64,000 bases of DNA from Amoebidium appalachense (taxonomy: Eukaryota; Ichthyosporea), in NCBI GenBank assembly GCA_963693365.1, contig CAVNZM010000001.1, positions 8,060,001-8,124,000 of the forward strand, read 5' to 3'. This document shows, one piece after another, positions 57,688 through 64,000 of this stretch. The notes below the pieces were generated by a model. It did not search any database. It was not told the origin of the DNA and saw only the letters and a list, made by a program, of their open reading frames with translations. A program made the position numbers and the translations under genes. Positions within the stretch are counted from its first letter, which is position 1. The number at the start of each line of letters is the position of its first letter.

Positions 57688-57941
57688 CGAGAAAGTGGTA
57701 TACAGTATGCGTGGGGGGAAGGGGGGGGGGGGGGGGGGGGGGAAGCAGTCGAAAAAGTGGTGTACAGGATGAAGTGCTAGAATTAGATATTTATACCCAG
57801 CCGGCTAACAATACACAAATATGCAAAGTACCACAAAGAGAGATTATGCAACACAAGTAGAATTAGCTCTCAGAGAAAACGGTGGAAATATAACCTCCAA
57901 ACTCGCTTTATAATTTTTCTCAATTTGGTCACCGCCTCCAG

Positions 57942-57983
<42 letters not shown>

Positions 57984-58099
57984 TTCTTCCCCCCCCGCCG
58001 CTCCCAGCCACCACAACAACCAAAAAGGTGAGTATAAGAGTTTTCGATGTGACAACCATCACTTCTGCTCTTTCCCAATGATTTTACGACCCCTATGTC
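56158..58099. other. Spacer dominated by homopolymers
   Basis: Contains a GT array (56408-56464), many C-runs (56220-56250, 56820-56990, 57040-57088), G-runs (57440-57490, 57648-57686, 57721-57742) and a C-run (57942-57979). Short frames such as one near 57209-57274 are not supported. No gene is called. Confidence 0.55.
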
Positions 58100-58109
58100 C
58101 TACATCTAC

Positions 58110-58402
58110 AAATATAGCTGCAAATATAGCTGCACATATTGCACGCATATCGACAAGTATATTTACACGTATACCTACGCACCTACCTGCACGTATATCT
58201 GCACATATACCTACACATATACCTAAACGTATATCTACACATATTGCTGTACATCGATCTACACATATATCTACACACTAGTATCTACACGTGTATCTTC
58301 ACATATACCTACACGCTTATCTACACATGTAGCTGTACATATAATACAAATGCATCTACACATATATCAACACAATAATATACACATATAGGCTACAGGT
58401 AT
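58110..58402. repeat. 12-bp minisatellite (TATCTACACATA-like, about 24 units)
   Basis: Units such as TATACCTACACA, TATATCTACACA and TATAGCTGCACA repeat with a 12-base period and moderate divergence. Bases 6-12 are the most constant. It translates as a shadow Tyr/His/Ile repeat. Confidence 0.82.
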
Positions 58403-58720
58403 ATCTCATCATCATTCGAGCCCCATATCACTCATTGGTTTCAACAAACCTCAACCACACCTTCCCCCTTGCTGATCATGCTCACATACGCCGTCAGCCA
58501 GCTAGAAATCGCCTCCCGTAATGGTGATAGGTGACAGTAAAACAGTTGTATGATCTTTATTGGTGGCAATATTAGTCAAAAGCTTAAGTTAAATTTGAAT
58601 TAAACAAGATTGAATTAAATTCGACAATGAACATAACAGGCAGCGAGCAACCCATTTCACACACTGTCATACATGAGGCCACCCACCCAAATATGCAACC
58701 CACACGGCGGTGCATTGTGA

Positions 58721-58853
58721 TTCACACACACACACACACACTCATACTCAAACACACACACACACACGTGCGTGCGCGCGCACGCACGCACGCACGCTCG
58801 CACGCACGCACGCACGCACGCACACACGCACGCACACACGCACGCGCGCACGC

Positions 58854-58886
<33 letters not shown>

Positions 58887-58945
58887 CAGACGCGCGCGGG
58901 CGCGCGCGCACACACACACACACACACGCACCCACACACAGCACA
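58721..58945. repeat. CA and (CGCA)n arrays
   Basis: CA tracts flank a block of ACGC tetranucleotides (about 58786-58888) with short CG-rich interruptions. On both strands it yields only Arg/His/Thr or Cys/Val/Arg shadow frames. Confidence 0.88.
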
Positions 58946-59139
58946 CACAAACAGGTGTAAGGGCATTTACAGCACACAGCAATAAGGCCTATGGCTGAGC
59001 ATGGAACAAATAACGAAGAAAAGCTCTGTTCCACTCACTAAAAATAGAAAGGTCAGGCACCCGAGACCAAGGTTATCACATAGGCTAGTTGTCATTGTCG
59101 GTGGGTGGTGGTGGTGGTGTTGGTGGTGGTGGTGGTGGT

Positions 59140-59176
<37 letters not shown>

Positions 59177-59275
59177 GGGGGGGAGGGGGGGGGGGGGGGG
59201 GGGGGGGGGGGAGGGGGGGAGGGGGGGGGCGGGAGGGTGGAGGAGGAAGAGACGGTTGCATGTGTTGTAGGGAAC

Positions 59276-59376
59276 TAAGGCTTAAGACGGACAACAAAAT
59301 GCAAAGCATGCATAGAGAGTATGCTTCATTGGCAGAGCCCATCCTCAGGAGGCCTGGGGCCCAAGTCAGCCACAGT
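59276..59376 (+). repeat. Dispersed repeat copy B
   Basis: Contains the core AGAGCCCATCCTCAGG (59334-59349), preceded by ACGGACAACAAAATGCAAAG and an AGTATGCTTCATTGGC segment aligned with copy A. It lies between two long G-runs. Confidence 0.65.
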
Positions 59377-59418
59377 ACCTTAGTTTTACCAGATTTATTT
59401 AGCTTGCAAAACCCAGAA

Positions 59419-59457
<39 letters not shown>

Positions 59458-59580
59458 TCTAGGGGGGGCAGCTCATGTGCTTAAGGGTAGCAACTTCGAA
59501 TGGAGGGTGAGGAAGGAAAAGCCAACTAGGCTCGTATGTCTGTAGAGGTATGTATGAAATGTGGGAGTTGCACGAAATCT

Positions 59581-59613
<33 letters not shown>

Positions 59614-60149
59614 TTATGCTGTGCGGTGGTGGAGGCAGCGGCAGGGAGGGAAAAGGGGGGGGGGGGGGGGGGGGGGGGGCGTGTGTGGGTGCGTGCATGC
59701 GTGCGTGCGTGCGTGCTTGTGTCCGTGTGTGTGCACGCCTGTGGGCGCGCCTATTTTGTCACGCTGTGTGGGTTGCGCACAAGGACACAAAATAGCAACA
59801 CGATTCTAATAACCCTCCAAGATGCTGCAGTCTCCGTATCATGATCATTCTCAATTAGTGCTGGAAACATACATAGCGATGCATATGCACAGACCATGAC
59901 GGGCACCGTCCCGTGGCCTGCATTTTCGTCTGCATGCATACGTGCAAGAGAACATGTACTCAATTTTGTTTTTCCAAAATTGTCATGACGTTTATTTCCG
60001 AACACTATTGTGTATATACCAGAAGCTCTCCACACTAGCTATGCCCCCTCTCTCTCTCCCCCCCTCCCCCCTCCCCTCCCCTCCCCCGCCCCTCGCCAAC
60101 CCCAATCCACCCCACTTCACCCCACCCCACCCCACCAGCCACCCCACCC

Positions 60150-60210
<61 letters not shown>

Positions 60211-61300
60211 ACACAGAGAGAGAGAGAAAGAGAGGCCCACACAGACACCTCACAGACACACATATACTGTAGCTTATAATTAGCTCCTTCCCTCGACTGT
60301 TACAAATTACCAACCCGAAGTGGGTAATTTATAGCGAACTGGCTGCATCAAGAACAGGGGCACTGTGTAGGCACACTCGGAATTCGAAGATCTGGCAAAG
60401 AGCAACTGAGGACCTGGGAAATCCGTTCAGATCTCGAATAGATCTATCTTCGTGCACATTCGCGTATAGATCTCGGAGATTTTTATGGCATGATAAACAT
60501 CCAATATAAAAATATTTTTGGCAAACCATTGGACCCAACAACTGCGTCGCAACACTGCACACGTCTAGTTCAAGTGTGGTCGTCATTCAGGCTTAAAAAT
60601 TTTGTTTAAAGCTCACTTAATTTCCCAAAAATAATTTTATATTATAAACCTTTTGATTGAATTTTTACTTATTATATATCAAACCTCTGTCATCAACGAG
60701 CACAGAAGGTGGTGGGGATTCGAAGCACCAATCAATGATTCACTTCCGGGTAGATCTGAGTGCCGGAGTTTCGAGCTCACCCTGGCCCCAAAGCGGGAAA
60801 TAGAGACAACAGAAATATTCAATCATATTATTTTTATTTTTTATTTCTTTTTTTCTTTTTTTCTTTTTTCTTTTTTTGCTCACAAAACAATGGCTGTGCA
60901 CAGTACATGTACCGACGGCCGCCATACCAGCACACGCGGCCTGCACTCCCGCGCAGTGCCCAAAGGTCTCCTGTGTATGATTGGCTAAAAATGCACCATA
61001 AACATTCCCTATACTTTTTGGGGGTGGGAAAGACCCATCCAAATCTGTATCAAATAGTATAACTAATATGCAGAAATTAGTTGCACATCAAATAGGAATT
61101 ATATTTACCTTTTGAAGATTATAACAATTATATTATACTAGTTAATTTAAGTGCAGATGCCTTCTATAAGAGGATATATTTCTCCTCCTCTCTGATTCAC
61201 TGAAACGGAAATTTGGAATTTCTGGAAAACTTCTTTTTACACCAATACAACAAGCCCCTAAAGGGTGGTGGGGGACGCATCCATTTTATTGTCCTTGTTT
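59377..61300. other. Spacer without a recognised gene
   Basis: Contains G-runs (59420-59455, 59581-59612, 59657-59680), a CA array (60151-60207) and A/T-rich unique sequence (60290-61300). Open frames of 80-110 residues at 60329-60586 (minus) and 60653-60988 (plus) show no motif and no splice or promoter support. Confidence 0.5.
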
Positions 61301-61301
61301 C

Positions 61302-61335
61302 ATTGGCTCGCGGAAGAGTCGCGAAGTCTATAAAA
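61302..61335 (+). promoter_or_regulatory. CCAAT box (inverted) and TATA box
   Basis: ATTGG (inverted CCAAT) at 61302-61306 is followed by TATAAAA at 61329-61335. The pair lies about 350 bases upstream of the ATG at 61684, in the same arrangement as the promoter before 63849. Confidence 0.65.
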
Positions 61336-61550
61336 CGGTTGTTTTGGTGCGTTCCGGTCACTTTTTCTTAGAAAAACGAGATCATCTTCGTAGAATTACA
61401 TAGGCAAAAAGGAAAAGAAAACAAACAAATAATTGGTGGTGATTTTGGAAGGATTGAAAACTCGTGCAGGCTTTTTCTCAAACATTTTTTCTTAGGAGAC
61501 ACCCCGAAAGTTTGTAAGCGTCAAACAGCGTTCGCAGACTGTTGGTTTCT

Positions 61551-61652
61551 CCTCTTTCCCCATCTCTCCAAATCGCTCTGCCACAAACACAAACTATTGT
61601 ATCCTCTTTCCCCATCTCTCCAAATCACTCTACCACTACTACAAACTAAGAA
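61551..61652 (+). repeat. 52-bp tandem duplication in the 5' leader
   Basis: CCTCTTTCCCCATCTCTCCA starts at 61551 and again at 61603. The two copies differ at a few positions and end just before the coding sequence at 61684. Confidence 0.85.
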
Positions 61653-61683
61653 GAATCGTGAAAGCCTCACAGATTCCTTAAAA

Positions 61684-61953
61684 ATGGTTACCAACAAGAA
61701 AGGCCCCAGCTCAAAGCAAGTGAAAGAGCTACAGAAGAAACGCGAAGAAGAGCAACAAGCCGAAGATGAAGCCAAGAAATACCCTCCCGGCTGGCGCACC
61801 ATTCCTGTTCTTAAAGGGTACGCCACGTTTTTCACTGGTGTAGCATTTGCTGCCGCCGTTTTCCATGGTGCTAAATACTTTTATGGCGACGAGCAATTTA
61901 GGGCGATGCTGCAGGCTTGGCTAGGGATGAAACCAGAAGGCGGTTCCGCTTGA
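61684..61953 (+). CDS. Small single-pass membrane protein, 89 aa, function unknown
   Basis: An intronless frame with its own promoter. The N-terminal 35 residues are highly charged (KQVKELQKKREEEQQAEDEA, likely helix or coiled coil), then KYPPGWRTIPVLKGY leads into a hydrophobic segment (about residues 50-66, FFTGVAFAAAVFHGA). A short tail ends in MKPEGGSA. The topology suggests a small organelle or ER membrane protein, with the charged N-terminus on one face. I do not recognise the family. The ATG follows CTTAAAA and is the first in frame after the leader; the downstream stop is TGA. Confidence 0.75.
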   Translation: MVTNKKGPSSKQVKELQKKREEEQQAEDEAKKYPPGWRTIPVLKGYATFFTGVAFAAAVFHGAKYFYGDEQFRAMLQAWLGMKPEGGSA

Positions 61954-62607
61954 AAAGGACTGACGTAATGTTGGTCAAAGAGGTGATAATGACATCTTTG
62001 TGCCGGGCAAGAGATTACTTTGGTGGCTTTGTGGATAGATGTTGGGCGGCATCGTCCCAGTGACAAAAGAAACGGTGCGTTCTCTCCTGCCTATAGCAAT
62101 AGGGTAGGGCTGGGGTGTTTTTTAGGGCTGTGCTTGGTTGTTTTCGGGGTTCGTTCTAACGTTATAGTTAACTTGAGGCGTGTTAATATATAGATGAACG
62201 CTAGGTGGTTGATTTAGTACGTGCGGAATATTTAGAGGCATAAGAAGTAAATCACACTGTGATGCACCCCGTAACATATAAATATATATAGTTATAAAAA
62301 GAAATGGTGGTGGTGTGTGTTGTTGTAGTGGTGGTGGTGGGTGGGTGGGTGGGTGGGTGGGTGGGGGCGGGGGGGTGGGGGGTGGGGGAATAGGGGGGAT
62401 GAAATAAGAGCAAGGGACGGTCAAATTAGATGTACTTGTAAACTTCGTTGCAGTTTAAACACAGAATGGTTAGTATAGACACAGTGTGTCCACGACTCCT
62501 TTTAGTGTTTGTCGGATGTTTCTGAACAACCTGCTTATTTGAGTAAAATACTGTAAATGCAACAATCATCCGTTGTGGTGTGTGGATCTTTGTTTTAATA
62601 TTGCGCA

Positions 62608-62677
62608 GGTGTTTGGTGCGGGCGTGTTGGGAGGAGGTGCGGGGAAGAGCAGGGGTGGGAATGCTAGCGCGCGGGGC

Positions 62678-62726
<49 letters not shown>

Positions 62727-62841
62727 CTGCTGAATAAGGAGTACCGGGGCAAGGGTGTTGATGTTGGTGGATCGAGGAATCAAAAGCGAAGGTAGAAGGG
62801 GGTTTTTTTTTTGTGGGGGGGAGGGGGGGGAGAAAGAGAAA

Positions 62842-62879
<38 letters not shown>

Positions 62880-62959
62880 CTTTGTTTGTAAAGTGCAAAG
62901 GTGTTTCATGCGGGTGTGTGAGGAGGGGGGTGCGGGGAAGAGCCGGGGTGGGAATGTTT

Positions 62960-63015
<56 letters not shown>

Positions 63016-63041
63016 GGAGGGAGGGAGGGGAGAAGAGGGAT

Positions 63042-63072
<31 letters not shown>

Positions 63073-63148
63073 GGGGGGAGGTTGAATAATGAGTACAGGG
63101 GCAAAGGGTGTTGGGGTTGGTGGATCGAGGAATCTCCAGGGAAGGTGG

Positions 63149-63180
<32 letters not shown>
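62608..63180. repeat. Tandem duplication of about 290 bp with G- and T-runs
   Basis: Two copies start at about 62608 and 62900. Shared blocks are GGTGTTT..TGCGGG, TGCGGGGAAGAGC.GGGGTG, then a long G-run, TGAATAA.GAGTAC.GGGGCA, GGTGGATCGAGGAATC and a T-run. The homopolymers expanded differently in each copy. Confidence 0.85.
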
Positions 63181-63184
<4 letters not shown>

Positions 63185-63291
63185 ACAGGGGCCCGCACGG
63201 GTTTGCTTTGTTTTTCTTTTTTTCTTTCTTTCTTTTTTTTTTTTTTTTTCTCTTCCCTATTTTTCTGGGCTGCTGGAGGGGAGGGGGGGGG

Positions 63292-63327
<36 letters not shown>

Positions 63328-63442
63328 TGGGGAATTGATTGGGACAGGGGTATTAAATGCCAAGTAGTCGTGCACTATGTAACAGTGTAGCCATTGAAAC
63401 ACACACATTTGGCCAACATTTGACCGTCTTGGGCCCGGCGTC

Positions 63443-63483
<41 letters not shown>

Positions 63484-63619
63484 CCCCCAACCCCAAGCAA
63501 CCACCACCAACATCCCCACCCGGGTGTTCGCCCCTCGTTTTCCGAGTCGCCGAGTGCAGGATCAGACTACCTCTTTATCCGCCAGCAAGATTGGTATCAT
63601 CAATAGTGAAACTATTTCG

Positions 63620-63735
63620 ATTGGTTCTTCGAATCCTGTCCTGATTGGTGGAAACATTCATTGGTCTTCAGAACCAAATGAAGTGTTTCCATCCAATCAT
63701 GGACTGGCGCTGAGTGAGGCTGCTGGCTATAAAAG
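63620..63735 (+). promoter_or_regulatory. Promoter with four CCAAT boxes and TATA box
   Basis: Inverted CCAAT (ATTGG) occurs at 63620-63624, 63644-63648 and 63660-63664, a direct CCAAT at 63693-63697, and TATAAAAG at 63728-63735. The ATG at 63849 lies about 115 bases downstream of the TATA box. This is the clearest promoter in the window. Confidence 0.75.
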
Positions 63736-63848
63736 CAGCAGCCGAACGAAGCTTCAATCAGTCTTCCCTCACTCAGCGCCCTTTCAGACGCTGAGTTGTT
63801 AGCTGGGGCTCACGTTAGCTTGATCGGCTTCGGTATCACGGTTTCAAC

Positions 63849-64000
63849 ATGGCTTCCTCTCCTGTTTACGCTGAACGTCTCGTCGAGTTCCTGCCCAGGG
63901 CAGAGGACACTACTCCCGTTGCCCGCGTGCAGCGCTGGACTCCGCCCCCGTCCGGCGTCTCCTTAAAGACCCGCGTGCAAGTGGCCCAGATTTCCCCGGC
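63849..64000 (+). CDS. Start of a gene truncated by the window end
   Basis: An ATG in a good context (TCAACATGG) opens MASSPVYAERLVEFLPRAED and stays open to base 64000 (50 codons). The following sequence (VARVQRWTPPPSGVSL) is unrecognised. The strong multi-CCAAT promoter directly upstream supports a real, probably highly expressed gene. Codon use is GC-rich at third positions. It could also be a mobile-element gene; the window ends too soon to tell. Confidence 0.5.
   Translation, partial: MASSPVYAERLVEFLPRAEDTTPVARVQRWTPPPSGVSLKTRVQVAQISP

Noticed and set aside
58000-58062. Minus-strand hydrophobic start MMVVTSKTLILTFLVVVVAG resembling a signal peptide
   Set aside because: It runs into a Gly-rich homopolymer translation, and no donor-acceptor pair to a further exon was identified.

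Overview
This is nuclear DNA from an intron-rich eukaryote, probably a unicellular or otherwise compact one. The evidence is protein-coding exons joined by canonical GT-AG introns, TATA boxes with CCAAT boxes upstream, and a non-LTR retrotransposon with a poly(A) tail. Gene content is mixed: RAD51C, an AMPK beta subunit, a C1orf53/DUF5522-like protein, a GH114 glycosidase and a HAD-like protein of a type I associate with protists. I cannot name the species. Introns and spacers are packed with (CA)n/(GT)n arrays, long G and C homopolymers, (GA)n/(CT)n and several minisatellites. These produce very many meaningless open frames of Cys-Val, Thr-His, Pro and Gly.

Layout. 1-1640: weak open frames that may be a decayed gene. 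1640-3416: 5'-truncated non-LTR retrotransposon. 3767-4570: GH114 glycosidase (last exon). 4571-10475: simple repeats plus a second, diverged retrotransposon 3' fragment (8418-8843). 10476-18644 (minus): a 10-exon gene for a 372-residue HAD-like protein. 19679-24393 (plus): RAD51C in 5 exons. 25438-31622 (minus): AMPK beta in 7 exons. 32971-33141: a C2H2 zinc-finger exon. 35069-46955 (plus): a gene of about 10 exons for a large RING, B-box and coiled-coil protein with a long Arg/Glu-repeat region and one apparent 2-base slip in an (AG)n run. 49739-51533: the DUF5522-like gene in 3 exons. 53561-56157 (minus): a partly resolved gene starting with a signal peptide. 61684-61953: a small one-helix membrane protein with a clear promoter. 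63849-end: start of another gene with four CCAAT boxes and a TATA box.

Neighbours: the HAD-like gene and RAD51C are head to head across about 1 kb, and AMPK beta and the zinc-finger exon are head to head across about 1.3 kb. RAD51C and AMPK beta converge. The genes do not form one pathway: they cover DNA recombination repair, energy sensing, RING-type ubiquitin chemistry and uncharacterised roles.

The most unusual observation lies inside the HAD-like gene. Two tandem arrays appear to have grown from its own splice sites. A 39-bp repeat (about 13 units) copies the exon 7/intron 7 donor, and a roughly 67-bp degenerate repeat copies the intron 5 acceptor.

All exon joins were made by eye from reading phase, GT/AG signals and remembered family sequences. 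No alignment or database search was run.
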